In this document: piece after piece, positions 54,820 to 64,000 of the stretch
Layout of the letters: each line of letters begins with the position of its first letter
How positions within the stretch are numbered: the stretch's first letter is position 1
Origin: Thermospira aquatica
GTDB lineage: Bacteria; Spirochaetota; Brevinematia; Brevinematales; Thermospiraceae
Length of the DNA: 64,000 nucleotides
Assembly: GCF_023525255.1 (NCBI RefSeq)
Contig: NZ_CP073355.1
Location: 1,364,001 to 1,428,000 of the forward strand
Reading direction: 5' to 3'
Position numbers and translations under genes: made by a program
Notes under the pieces: model-generated
The model's input: only the letters and a program-made list of their open reading frames with translations
What the model was told of the DNA's origin: nothing
Databases searched by the model: none

Positions 54820-56135
54820 GTCGAAAACAATTTAAAATGTCACACTTTGTGCAAATAGAAATGTCACCTTTTAAAATACTGCAACTAAAAAAACGAGAGG
54901 TTGCAGATGAGAGAGGTGATAACGATGACACTTAAAGCACAGAAGAGGGCAAAAATACTGGAGATGGTAAAGAACAAGAAAATCAAGCAGAAAGATGCTG
55001 CAATAATACTGGGGATTTGCAGAAGGCAACTTATTCGAATTTTTAAAGAATATTTATCAAAGGGTGATGAAGCCCTCAATCACAAATTAATAGGCAAACC
55101 GGGGAATCACAGAATTAGCAGTGATATCAAAGAGAAAATTATGCAGATAGTACGGAATAATTATAAAGGTTTTAAGCCGACATTTATAGCTGAAAAGCTT
55201 TATGAGGAACATCATATAAAAATAGGAGCATCAACGCTTCGTTTATGGATGATGGAAACAGGATTGTGGAAGAAAATAAGAAAAACTGCGAAACACCGTA
55301 CCAGAAGGCCGAGAAAAGAGCATTTTGGAGAAATGATTCAAATGGACGGCAGCATTCACGACTGGTTTGGGACAGGCAAAGAAGTCTGTCTGATGAATAT
55401 GGTGGATGATGCTACAGGCACATCTTACGGTCTTTTCGACACAGGAGAAACGACACAAGTAGCGCTGCAATGTTTGTTTGACTGGATAATGAAATACGGT
55501 ATTCCTTATTCGATCTATTGTGATTATAAAAGCCTGTTCTATACGAAACGGGAAGCGACCATAGAAGAACAGCTTGCAGGGAAATTGCCTCTAACAAAGT
55601 TTGGAGAGGTCTGCCATAGGCTGGGGATAGAAATGATATATGCCCATAGTCCCCAGGCAAAAGGACGCGTAGAGAGATGGAATGGGATCCATCAGGACAG
55701 GTTAATAGCAGAAATGAAACTAAAAAACATAAAGGATATTGACAGTGCCAATCGTTTTTTGAAAGAATATTACTGGGAAAAGAATAACCGAAAATTTAGT
55801 AAAAAACCTCTGTCGGATGAAGATTTTCATATTGCATTAATGCCTGATCAGGACTTAAGGAACTATGTTTGTTATACGGCCGAGTGCAAAGTCTATAGAG
55901 ATTATACAATAAAGTTTTCTAAAAGAATATACCAGATTGAAAAGAAACAACCTATAGCCATAAAACCCGGGGACAATGTTATCTTAAAAACCTGGCTTGA
56001 TGGAAGTATACATATTTTTAAGAAAAATATCGAATTGAACTTTTTTGAAATAGATGATTATGGTCGTAGAGTTTCGGCATAAAAAAGTGACATTTCTATT
56101 TCAATAAAAAGGTGACATTTTAATTTATTTGACAG
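54820..56135 (+). mobile_element. ISNCY/IS1202-type insertion sequence
   Basis: 1316 bp. Long related ends both contain AAAATGTCAC followed by AATAGAAATGTCAC, a double-motif terminus. The flanks carry a 19-bp direct repeat, ATGAAGCAATTCGGCCTAT (54801-54819 and 56136-56154), made partly of the IS-A copy 3 end. Long target duplications of this order are reported for parts of the IS1202 group (including a Treponema element), which fits the transposase type. Confidence 0.85.
54907..56082 (+). CDS. ISNCY-family transposase
   Basis: About 391 residues, complete. N-terminal helix-turn-helix (KIKQKDAAIILGICRRQLIRIFKEYL), then the DDE core: Asp in MIQMDGSIHDWFG, Asp in IYCDYKSLF, Glu in AKGRVERWNGIHQDRLI. 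GAGAGG lies 6 nt before ATG 54907; ATG 54925 is another possible start. It is the only insertion-sequence transposase in the window that looks fully intact, so this element may still be mobile. Confidence 0.9.
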   Translation: MREVITMTLKAQKRAKILEMVKNKKIKQKDAAIILGICRRQLIRIFKEYLSKGDEALNHKLIGKPGNHRISSDIKEKIMQIVRNNYKGFKPTFIAEKLYEEHHIKIGASTLRLWMMETGLWKKIRKTAKHRTRRPRKEHFGEMIQMDGSIHDWFGTGKEVCLMNMVDDATGTSYGLFDTGETTQVALQCLFDWIMKYGIPYSIYCDYKSLFYTKREATIEEQLAGKLPLTKFGEVCHRLGIEMIYAHSPQAKGRVERWNGIHQDRLIAEMKLKNIKDIDSANRFLKEYYWEKNNRKFSKKPLSDEDFHIALMPDQDLRNYVCYTAECKVYRDYTIKFSKRIYQIEKKQPIAIKPGDNVILKTWLDGSIHIFKKNIELNFFEIDDYGRRVSA

Positions 56136-56153
56136 ATGAAGCAATTCGGCCTA

Positions 56154-56182
56154 TTGACAAAAAGACTTTTTTACATTACAAT
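56154..56182 (+). promoter_or_regulatory. Promoter of the restriction-modification operon
   Basis: TTGACA (56154-56159), 17-bp spacer, TACAAT (56177-56182). The first T of the -35 box is the last base of the 19-bp duplication left by the neighbouring IS. The 180 nt from here to the endonuclease gene are A+T-rich and show no further gene that I can support. Confidence 0.75.
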
Positions 56183-56365
56183 TAATTATAGAAAAATTTA
56201 AAGTAAATTTTTAAATAGCACCTAAAAGCGATCACCTGCCGTCAAAGGAACGTAAAATCGGGAAGTTACGAAATATATGAGGCAATGATGGTGAAAAGCA
56301 TGAAAAGGGTTTTATTCGCTAAAAAGAATGAATTTATTAACTAAAAGTATTTTGTGGAGTACGGC

Positions 56366-57226
56366 ATGACACTCTGGAATAATAATACCGAAATAGAATT
56401 TTTTACAGAAGCATTAAAGAATTTTGCTTCACCGGAGCAACTTTTTTACAATTTACAGGGCAGCTATTATGCCTATATTCCAAAAGGTTTTGACGCGGAA
56501 GGACAAACTTTACAAAGCAGAAACGCTCTCATCGGCCAATTTACTGAAAAATGGTGTAGATCCCTTTTTGAGTCAATCGCTAAAGAATTAGGATTATACG
56601 CCTTAAATAGCGTAATTTGTGAAGAAATTGGTTTATCCAGACAATCAAGTGCAGATCTTGCATTTTGCACAACCAGTGACACACTTCAAAAACCTGAAAA
56701 CATAAAGTTCCTGTTTGAAATAAAAATGAGTGTTGTTTCAAATTACAAATATACTTATCCAAATTTGATTGAATATATAGGCGACTATAAACAACACAAA
56801 GGTAATCCATCATTATTACGATCAGATTCGATGTTAAAAGCAATTGGGAAATCTATAAACATTCGTGTTTCTAGTTTTGCTGCGGCAAAAATTCCCATTA
56901 TTATTTTAGGTAATAGCCCAATAACAGAAAATTATGTAAAAAAAGTAGATTTTTTGAAAACTTCTGGTGTGATTCAAGGTTTTTGGTCATTAAATCCAAA
57001 CCCTACAAGCTCTGAATATATAAAGAACACCCCAAAATTCGGATTTAAAACAATAATAAATGAAGAGCAACTTTTCAATAATTGCGAAGAACTTATTTCT
57101 AGTGATATGAATTACTTTTCTTCAATGATTTCAAAAAGTAAACTAGGAGAAATCATTACAATTGCAAGTCAAGAAAATACAGATATTGCAAAAGCAGAAA
57201 AATTTTTAACCTTAATCCGGAGCTAA
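56366..57226 (+). CDS. Probable type II restriction endonuclease
   Basis: A 286-residue protein placed 1 nt before a DNA methyltransferase. No close family is recognised by eye, but a PD-(D/E)XK-like core is visible: Asp in SSADLAFC (about residue 95) followed after some 25 residues by FLFEIKMSVV (E-x-K). The sequence is low in G+C, like that of its partner. GGAG lies 6 nt before ATG 56366; a GTG four codons earlier is an alternative. Calling it the cognate endonuclease rests on the E-x-K core, its size and its position; the recognition site is unknown. Confidence 0.75.
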   Translation: MTLWNNNTEIEFFTEALKNFASPEQLFYNLQGSYYAYIPKGFDAEGQTLQSRNALIGQFTEKWCRSLFESIAKELGLYALNSVICEEIGLSRQSSADLAFCTTSDTLQKPENIKFLFEIKMSVVSNYKYTYPNLIEYIGDYKQHKGNPSLLRSDSMLKAIGKSINIRVSSFAAAKIPIIILGNSPITENYVKKVDFLKTSGVIQGFWSLNPNPTSSEYIKNTPKFGFKTIINEEQLFNNCEELISSDMNYFSSMISKSKLGEIITIASQENTDIAKAEKFLTLIRS

Positions 57227-57227
57227 A

Positions 57228-58115
57228 ATGAAAAAGCTAAAAGGAACAAAAACAAGTACTTTTGGAACAAAAGGTAGAATTAACCACGACAGCTCTAAAT
57301 TTTATAATTCAAAATTGTATAAGGAGCTTGGAGGAAATAAAATCATTGATAAGAAAGAAAATGAATTTCCCAAGGAGTTAGAAAATAAGTTTATTCTTGG
57401 TTCTGCTGAAAATATGAAAGAAATACCTGATAATTCAGTTCATTTAATGATTACTTCGCCTCCTTACAATGTTTCCAAAGAATATGATAAAGACTTATCT
57501 TTAAAAGAGTATTTACAGCTTTTAGAAAATGCTTTTAGAGAAACTTTTAGAGTTTTAGTAAATGGTGGCCGTGCTTGTATTAACGTTGCTAATCTTGGGA
57601 GAAAACCATATATACCACTTTCTGACTATATTTCGAGAATGATGATAGATATTGGATTTAATATGCGTGGTGAGATAATTTGGAATAAAGGAACAAGTGC
57701 AAGTTCTTCAACAGCATGGGGTAGCTGGAAAAGTGCCACTAATCCAATTTTAAGGGACATACATGAATATATTTTAATTTTTTCAAAAGGTGACTACAAA
57801 AGAGAAAAAAGGGGAAAAGAAAACACCATAACTAAAGAGCAATTCATAGAGTGGACGAAATCTATATGGACAATGAATGCGGAGAGTGCAAAAAGAATCG
57901 GACATCCTGCACCTTTCCCCGAAGAACTTCCATATAGATTAATACAACTTTATTCATTCAAAGGAGATATTATACTTGATCCATTTATGGGAAGTGGAAC
58001 AACAGCGATTGCAGCAATTAAATCCGATAGAAAGTTCGTAGGTTATGAAATTTCACAAGAATATATTAAGTTAGCAGAAGAGAGACTAAAACCAATTTTA
58101 GAAGAAAAAAGGTAG
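57228..58115 (+). CDS. DNA methyltransferase of the type II system (beta class, N4-cytosine or N6-adenine)
   Basis: A 295-residue SAM-dependent DNA methyltransferase. The catalytic motif IV is SPPYN (about residues 83-87, in HLMITSPPYNVSKEYD) and the SAM-binding motif I DPFMGSGTT comes later (about 254), the beta-class order. SPPY is commonest in N4-cytosine enzymes, though N6-adenine is possible. The last codons (EEKR-stop) abut an IS256 remnant, whose end supplies the TAG stop. It starts 1 nt after the endonuclease. Confidence 0.92.
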   Translation: MKKLKGTKTSTFGTKGRINHDSSKFYNSKLYKELGGNKIIDKKENEFPKELENKFILGSAENMKEIPDNSVHLMITSPPYNVSKEYDKDLSLKEYLQLLENAFRETFRVLVNGGRACINVANLGRKPYIPLSDYISRMMIDIGFNMRGEIIWNKGTSASSSTAWGSWKSATNPILRDIHEYILIFSKGDYKREKRGKENTITKEQFIEWTKSIWTMNAESAKRIGHPAPFPEELPYRLIQLYSFKGDIILDPFMGSGTTAIAAIKSDRKFVGYEISQEYIKLAEERLKPILEEKR

Positions 58116-58200
58116 TGTATACTTAATTGTGTCTGGTAGAAAAAATAACCTCTTGTGGGGGTGTTTTTCATCTCACGTAAACTATCACAGATGATAACAT
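58111..58200 (+). mobile_element. Degenerate IS256-type end
   Basis: GTGTATACTTAATTGTGTCT, then a diverged AACCTCTTGTG and AAACTATCACAG, matching the first ~90 bp of the two full IS256 copies, with no transposase following. A solo remnant directly after the methyltransferase. Confidence 0.75.
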
Positions 58201-58314
58201 GAAACCGTTGTTTCTCCTTTCTTTTTTGTATCTAGCAGATTTTGTTATGGTTTTCTCTATGGTATTAGAGGAGGTTGTCTTTTTTTTACCTACAATGAAG
58301 TTACAGTGCTTTAC

Positions 58315-59774
58315 CCCGTTGCGTCAAATAAAAAAGTACTCGAAATTCGAATCATTGCCTCATAAAAAAAAGTACTCAAAAATTCCATACAGTTTCCTCC
58401 AAATTTTTGTTTTCTGCCTTTTTTTCTTTTGAAGGCTGTAAAGTTTTCTCTGGCAAGCCGTAATTTTTTGTCTTAGGTGAAACAAATCGAGAGCCTTATA
58501 AAGCCTTGTTAGGCGTTCCTTTTGTGCCTCACTTACATAAGAGCTTTCTAAAAGCCGTTGGTAGGGAGTTTTAATATCATCATGCTTCTTTTGCACCTTG
58601 CTTCCGATTCTCTTTTTCTCTGTCATTTTCATAACCGGTTGAAAAAAGTTGGCATAAAGCCTGAGATACGCATAGAGTCGGTTCAAGTAGTAGACTTCTT
58701 CCTCGGTATCGTAGCGGAAGTATCCAACATTCTGGCGGACTATGGAATAGTTTTTCTGCTCAACGTAGCAGTTATCATTGGAACGGGAGCTTCTCCCCCT
58801 TGTAAATTTTATCTGGTGCTTCTCACACCAATCGCGTAGAGGATGATTAATAAATTCAGCACCGGTATCAGAATCAATTCCCCGTAACTCAAAAGGAAGT
58901 CTTCTTTGGACTTTTTCTATGGCTTCTCTTACCCATTTTGAAGCTTTGTTTTTGATTGCCACAAGTTCTGTCCAACCGCTCCAAACATCCACCATATTTA
59001 ATGTTTGAGCAAAGTCTCCCCGGCTATTTCCTCCCTCATGGGCTACCAGATCAATCTCCATGAACCCAGGGCAATTTTCATCCCACTCTGCCCACGTGCG
59101 TATAGCTATTTGTTGCTTTAATAGCGTTCCAGGCTTTGTACCTTTTCGTCCTTTTATCTCAAGCTTTTTACGCTCATGTTTCAAAAGTCGGTCAATACTT
59201 GAAGCACTTATATGGCGCAAGTTCTCTATGGCCTGTTGAAAACCCTGGAAATGCCCGTTTGCTAAGAGATTATCTAAAACTTCATTGAGAATCGGCTTTA
59301 AGCGTTTGCCACACATGTAGTTTTCAATTTCCCAGACCTGTTTTAGCATTTTTAGTTCTTCTTCGCCGAATTTTTTCTTTCTGCCAGGTCTTTTGCCCTT
59401 TTTGGCTATGTCGGCTTTAAGGTAATTTTTTTTGCCTACATAGATGGTTTTTCCGTGCTGCCTCAAGAGCCTGGCGGCATAGTTTCGATTTTTTAGGCCT
59501 GTTATCCTCACAAAATAATCCAGTATCTCCATTTTCTCCTTTTTGCTGGCTTTTTGATACTCTGCTTCGACAAGCTCAGCATATCATTTCGCCGTTTCCC
59601 TGTAAATAGGTCTTTTTTCAGACCTCGTTAACCCAATTCCTGTTGGCGAGCTTGTCGAGCCACGGTTGGCGAGCTTGTCGAGCCATGAACTGGATTATTT
59701 TACACAAATTTAAAGTACTTTTTTATTTTGAAGCAACGTTCCCTTTTCGAGTACTTTTATTATGAAGCAATTCG
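58315..59774 (-). mobile_element. IS-A copy 4 (right arm of the composite transposon)
   Basis: 1460 bp, both ends complete, same orientation as copy 3. Its outer flank AAAAC matches the outer flank of copy 3, not its own inner flank (TTTAC). Confidence 0.9.
58360..59532 (-). CDS. IS-A transposase (copy 4)
   Basis: 390 residues from ATG 59532 (MEILDYFVRITG). The DDE integrase core is intact. The last residues differ from the other copies through a small deletion that shifts the frame (KKKRQKTKIWRKLYGIFEYFFL in place of KKKNVKNKNLEETVWNF). As in copies 2 and 3 the original N-terminus is separated by an inserted segment with a TGA. Confidence 0.82.
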   Translation of the reverse strand: MEILDYFVRITGLKNRNYAARLLRQHGKTIYVGKKNYLKADIAKKGKRPGRKKKFGEEELKMLKQVWEIENYMCGKRLKPILNEVLDNLLANGHFQGFQQAIENLRHISASSIDRLLKHERKKLEIKGRKGTKPGTLLKQQIAIRTWAEWDENCPGFMEIDLVAHEGGNSRGDFAQTLNMVDVWSGWTELVAIKNKASKWVREAIEKVQRRLPFELRGIDSDTGAEFINHPLRDWCEKHQIKFTRGRSSRSNDNCYVEQKNYSIVRQNVGYFRYDTEEEVYYLNRLYAYLRLYANFFQPVMKMTEKKRIGSKVQKKHDDIKTPYQRLLESSYVSEAQKERLTRLYKALDLFHLRQKITACQRKLYSLQKKKRQKTKIWRKLYGIFEYFFL

Positions 59775-59779
59775 AAAAC

Positions 59780-59808
59780 TTGATTTATTTGCCTGTTTTT
59801 CCTATAAT
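59780..59808 (+). promoter_or_regulatory. Promoter of dapB-guaB
   Basis: TTGATT (59780-59785), 17-bp spacer, TATAAT (59803-59808), immediately next to the target duplication of the composite transposon. Confidence 0.85.
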
Positions 59809-59834
59809 ATGAAAAAGGAAAAAGAGAGGTTTTC

Positions 59835-60623
59835 ATGGTCACGATTGCTATCATGGGAGCTGCGGGGAGGATGGGACGAACACTTATCCAGGTTATCAGT
59901 CAGGATCCGCAGTGCCGTTTGGGTGGAGCACTGGAGTCATCACAGTGTGCTCTGTTGGGACAGGATGCGGGTGTAGTGGCTGGCGTTGGAACTCAGGGAG
60001 TATCTCTTTCCTCAGATCCCGATGATCTTTCAGCATGTGATGTGTTTATTGATTTCAGTTCTGTTGAGGCTTTTGAACACCATGTGGAGATAGCCTCGCG
60101 TTTCAAAAAAGCTTATGTTGTGGGTACGACTGGACTTCGCGAGGAGCATTTTAAGGCACTTGATGAGGCAAGTAAGGTGATCCCTGTTCTCTGGGCACCA
60201 AACTTTAGTGTTGGTGTGAATCTCATGGTAAAACTTGTTCAAATGGCAGCAGAGGTGCTTTCTTCGGGCTTTGATGTTGAGATTGTTGAGGCACACCACC
60301 GTCTCAAAAAAGATGCTCCCAGTGGTACGGCTGTGAAGCTTCTTGAGGTACTCAAAGAGGCATACAAAACAGAAGATGTGATTTATGGCCGTTCTGGTAT
60401 CACGGGAGAACGCCCTCAGGGTCAGATTGGCGTGCACGCTGTACGAGGTGGCGACATCGTTGGAGATCATACCGTAAGTTTTTGCGGGATTGGTGAGAGA
60501 ATAGAGATTACGCATAGAGCATCTTCTCGGGAAACCTTTGCTCGTGGGGCGGTTCGAGCCGCTAAGTTTCTTGCCGGCAAGCCAGCGAAACGCTACACGA
60601 TCGAAGAGGTTTTGGGTTTATAG
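59835..60623 (+). CDS. dapB: 4-hydroxy-tetrahydrodipicolinate reductase
   Basis: Reduces hydroxytetrahydrodipicolinate with NAD(P)H in the lysine / diaminopimelate pathway needed for peptidoglycan. The 262 residues start with the nucleotide-binding IAIMGAAGRMGRTLIQ, and have VGTTGLREEH, APNFSVGVNLM and the catalytic EAHHRLKKDAPSGTA, then the late VRGGDIVGDHTV. GAGAGG precedes the ATG. Confidence 0.97.
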   Translation: MVTIAIMGAAGRMGRTLIQVISQDPQCRLGGALESSQCALLGQDAGVVAGVGTQGVSLSSDPDDLSACDVFIDFSSVEAFEHHVEIASRFKKAYVVGTTGLREEHFKALDEASKVIPVLWAPNFSVGVNLMVKLVQMAAEVLSSGFDVEIVEAHHRLKKDAPSGTAVKLLEVLKEAYKTEDVIYGRSGITGERPQGQIGVHAVRGGDIVGDHTVSFCGIGERIEITHRASSRETFARGAVRAAKFLAGKPAKRYTIEEVLGL

Positions 60624-62138
<1,515 letters not shown>

Positions 62139-62175
62139 AGGAATATATGACGGGGGCATAATTGGGGAGGAGAAA

Positions 62176-63114
62176 ATGTCAACCTATTTTTTCTCGTTAG
62201 AAGAACTCCTTAAGCTTATTCGGGAGGGGAAGAGTTTCTTTCTTGTTGAGCCGGTTTATGATAGCCGTCTCAATCCTTTGGTGGGGACGGAGAAGGTTTT
62301 GACTGAGAAAGATATCTATAGAATTCAAGATCGTTGCCCGGAGATAAAAAACAAAAAACTCCATGTGAAAGAGGCTTTTCTTCATTATATTGAGGAGAGC
62401 AAGCGTATTCAGTGGGCCGCATACGCGGTTTCTTTTGTAAGCACTTATCCGCTTTTTGCCGGGCTCCCTCATCAAAAAAAGGACTTTATCAACAAGTACC
62501 TCAAGGCTGTTATCATGGATGAGGACTATCTCGTCTGGAAGCTTTCTCAAATGAAAAACTTTTCTAAAAAACTTTTTGAACAGTCGCTTTTGTTTAGTGC
62601 TGTTGGGCTTACTTTGTATCATAGTTATTCTATTTCAGCCCTGCAGGGGATGATCGATGCGAGCTATGTGCACAAATTGATTCAGGGGACGCTTCTTATG
62701 GATGTTGGTTTGTTGAAGTACAATCAGCAACTTGTAGAGGCAAAGCGAGCAGGGCTTCCGCCGGAACATGCCCAACTCTTAAGGGATCATGCTCATGATT
62801 CAGCTCAGCTCATCCTCTCCGAGAAGAGTCGTCATCAGATAGAGGATAGTGTCATAGAAGCGATTGCCAATCATGAGGAGTATATTGACGGAACAGGCCA
62901 ACCAGCAGGCAAAAAAGGAGCAGAACTCAGTGAGATGAGCCGGTTTCTCTCAGTAGTGAATTATTTTACACTTTTGATGACAGGGGAATTAACCCTGGCG
63001 AAGAAAAGCTGTCGGGAATGTTTTATCAAAATGAAAGCGGACAAGAATCATTTTGATCATAGATTTTATGATCTTCTGGAGCCGACGTTTCGCTATCTTT
63101 TGACACTTTCATAA
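62176..63114 (+). CDS. HD-GYP-like domain protein
   Basis: A 312-residue protein. The C-terminal half resembles HD-GYP cyclic-di-GMP phosphodiesterases: YVHKLIQGTLLMDVGLLKYN, HAHDSAQLILSEK and AIANHEEYIDGTGQPAGKKGAELSEMSRFLSVVNYFTLL (the HHE-x-x-DG-x-GYP motif appears as NHEEYIDGTGQP). Several metal ligands of the classic motif are altered, so it may be degenerate or bind rather than cleave. The N-terminal part (1-130) is unassigned. GGGGAGGAG precedes ATG 62176. It is likely cotranscribed with guaB. Confidence 0.85.
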   Translation: MSTYFFSLEELLKLIREGKSFFLVEPVYDSRLNPLVGTEKVLTEKDIYRIQDRCPEIKNKKLHVKEAFLHYIEESKRIQWAAYAVSFVSTYPLFAGLPHQKKDFINKYLKAVIMDEDYLVWKLSQMKNFSKKLFEQSLLFSAVGLTLYHSYSISALQGMIDASYVHKLIQGTLLMDVGLLKYNQQLVEAKRAGLPPEHAQLLRDHAHDSAQLILSEKSRHQIEDSVIEAIANHEEYIDGTGQPAGKKGAELSEMSRFLSVVNYFTLLMTGELTLAKKSCRECFIKMKADKNHFDHRFYDLLEPTFRYLLTLS

Positions 63115-63130
63115 GACAAGGAGTGCTTCT

Positions 63131-64000
63131 ATTAGTCAGAAGGAAGATTATCTTTTCCGAAAACAGATCACTGAGCTGTATCCGTTCCAAGAAAAGGCTT
63201 TAGATTCCTGGAGGAAAAGAAGGGATATGTTGATTACCCTTCCTACGGGAAGGGGTAAGTCTCTCTGTTACCAGCTTCCGTCACTGGAGCAGGATGGTCT
63301 CACACTTGTCATATCGCCATTGATCGCTCTCATGCAGGATCAGGTAATGGGGCTGACAGAAGCGGGGGTGAAAAGTGGTTATCTTTCTTCTCTTCAGGAT
63401 CCGGAAAAGCAGGAAAAAGTTCTCCAGGAAATGGGACAGTATGCGCTTCTCTATGTTACGCCGGAGAGACTGGCCTCGAGGCGTTTTCTTGAGGTTTTGA
63501 AAATGCAGACAGTTGAAGCAGTAGTTATTGATGAGGCGCATTGTGTTTCACTGTGGGGGAGAACTTTTCGCCCCTCTTATCGTAGGTTAAAGGATTTTTT
63601 GCGGCAGTTTCCGGGTGCAAGGAGGGTGGCGCTCAGTGCTACGGTAACGCCTGTGGTAAAAAGAGATATTTATCACTTCCTTGAACTTCGTAATCCTGTA
63701 GAGATTATTGAATCCCCTCTTCGCAATGATCTTACGCTTCATTTGGAAGTGAGGGAAAACCCTTTATCCCTTCTTAGAAGAGTTATCCACACGGGTGGTC
63801 CTGGTATCATCTATACTCAATCTCGCTATGAGTGTGAGAGATTGGCTTTTCTGTTATCTCATGATATTCCCACGGCTTTCTATCATGCAGGGATGTCTCG
63901 TAAGGAAAGGGATGAGAGTCTTCGACAATTTCTTGCCAATGAGGTGCAATGGATGGTGGCGACTTCGGCTTTTGGTATGGGGATTGACAAGTCGGATATT
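63131..64000 (+). CDS. recQ: RecQ-family ATP-dependent DNA helicase (5' part, runs off the window)
   Basis: 290 codons are present and the frame is open at the window end. Helicase motifs: LYPFQEKALDSW (motif 0), Walker A LPTGRGKSLCYQLP, SPLIALMQDQV (Ia), VVIDEAHCVSLWGRTFRPSYRRL (II plus the RecQ-specific aromatic region), ALSATVTP (III), then FYHAGMSRKERDESLRQF (V) and VATSAFGMGIDKSDI. No ATG, GTG or TTG lies in frame ahead of motif 0; the best placed start is ATT at 63131 with AGGAG 8 nt upstream. The zinc and HRDC domains lie beyond the window. Confidence 0.9.
   Translation, partial: MSQKEDYLFRKQITELYPFQEKALDSWRKRRDMLITLPTGRGKSLCYQLPSLEQDGLTLVISPLIALMQDQVMGLTEAGVKSGYLSSLQDPEKQEKVLQEMGQYALLYVTPERLASRRFLEVLKMQTVEAVVIDEAHCVSLWGRTFRPSYRRLKDFLRQFPGARRVALSATVTPVVKRDIYHFLELRNPVEIIESPLRNDLTLHLEVRENPLSLLRRVIHTGGPGIIYTQSRYECERLAFLLSHDIPTAFYHAGMSRKERDESLRQFLANEVQWMVATSAFGMGIDKSDI

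Larger units (their letters stand above)
53353..59774. mobile_element. Composite transposon: IS-A copies 3 and 4 around a restriction-modification system
   Basis: A 6.42-kb block bounded by two IS-A elements in the same orientation and flanked by the 5-bp direct repeat AAAAC (53348-53352 and 59775-59779), while neither IS-A alone has matching flanks. This is the pattern expected when two IS move together as one unit. The cargo is a type II restriction enzyme and methyltransferase, clearly richer in A+T than the surrounding genes, with an ISNCY-type element and an IS256 remnant also inside. Insertion left the dapB promoter whole. Confidence 0.8.

Noticed and set aside
58201-58432. Small plus-strand frame after the IS256 remnant
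   Set aside because: It has no coding signature, and its second half is the IS-A copy 4 end read in a chance frame.

Overview
The window looks like a spirochaete chromosome from an anaerobic, double-membraned relative of the Brevinematales/Treponema type. The organism is inferred, not proven. The clues are a FliL-FliM-FliY flagellar motor block, LptF/LptG lipopolysaccharide export genes, lipoproteins, a class III (oxygen-sensitive) ribonucleotide reductase, and an insertion sequence that resembles the ISNCY/IS1202 elements of spirochaetes. Many housekeeping genes have a clear sigma-70 type promoter (TTGACA-like box, 16-17 bp spacer, TATAAT-like box).

Layout. 1-2.8 kb: end of a flagellar motor operon closed by a terminator. 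3.4-8.3 kb: an operon plsC, unknown gene, trpS, scpA, scpB, pheA. 8.36-9.3 kb: rplM-rpsI with promoter and terminator. 9.3-10.2 kb: Xer recombinase. 10.4-13 kb: zinc/manganese ABC importer (znuABC) behind a palindromic operator. 13.2-16.7 kb: dnaE, divergent from a tRNA-Thr gene. 16.9-19.9 kb: anaerobic ribonucleotide reductase operon whose glycyl-radical segment is a separate 66-residue gene, preceded by a perfect Fur/PerR-type box. 20-27 kb: an unknown spirochaetal protein, a PpiC-type lipoprotein, and a MoxR / DUF58 / membrane protein triad. 27.2-32.9 kb: cimA, murI, a Yip1-like membrane protein, lptF, lptG. 32.8-34.6 kb: YjbQ and a secreted metallophosphoesterase.

34.6-59.8 kb is accessory and plastic. 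It holds a tandem duplication of a lipoprotein gene made of seven 48-residue blades, clusters of a 19-nt dispersed repeat and hairpin REP-like repeats, and a divergent PBP1C / alpha-2-macroglobulin pair disturbed by an IS256-type element. Four copies of a 1.46-kb IS (here called IS-A), two IS256-type copies and one ISNCY-type copy lie here, partly nested. IS-A copies 3 and 4 bracket a type II restriction-modification system, and the whole 6.4-kb block is flanked by the 5-bp repeat AAAAC, so it reads as a composite transposon that landed just upstream of the dapB promoter.

59.8-64 kb returns to housekeeping: dapB, guaB, an HD-GYP-like protein and the start of recQ, which runs off the window.

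The strongest candidates for something new are the 19-nt repeat family, the split glycyl-radical reductase, the restriction-modification composite transposon, and the duplicated propeller lipoproteins.
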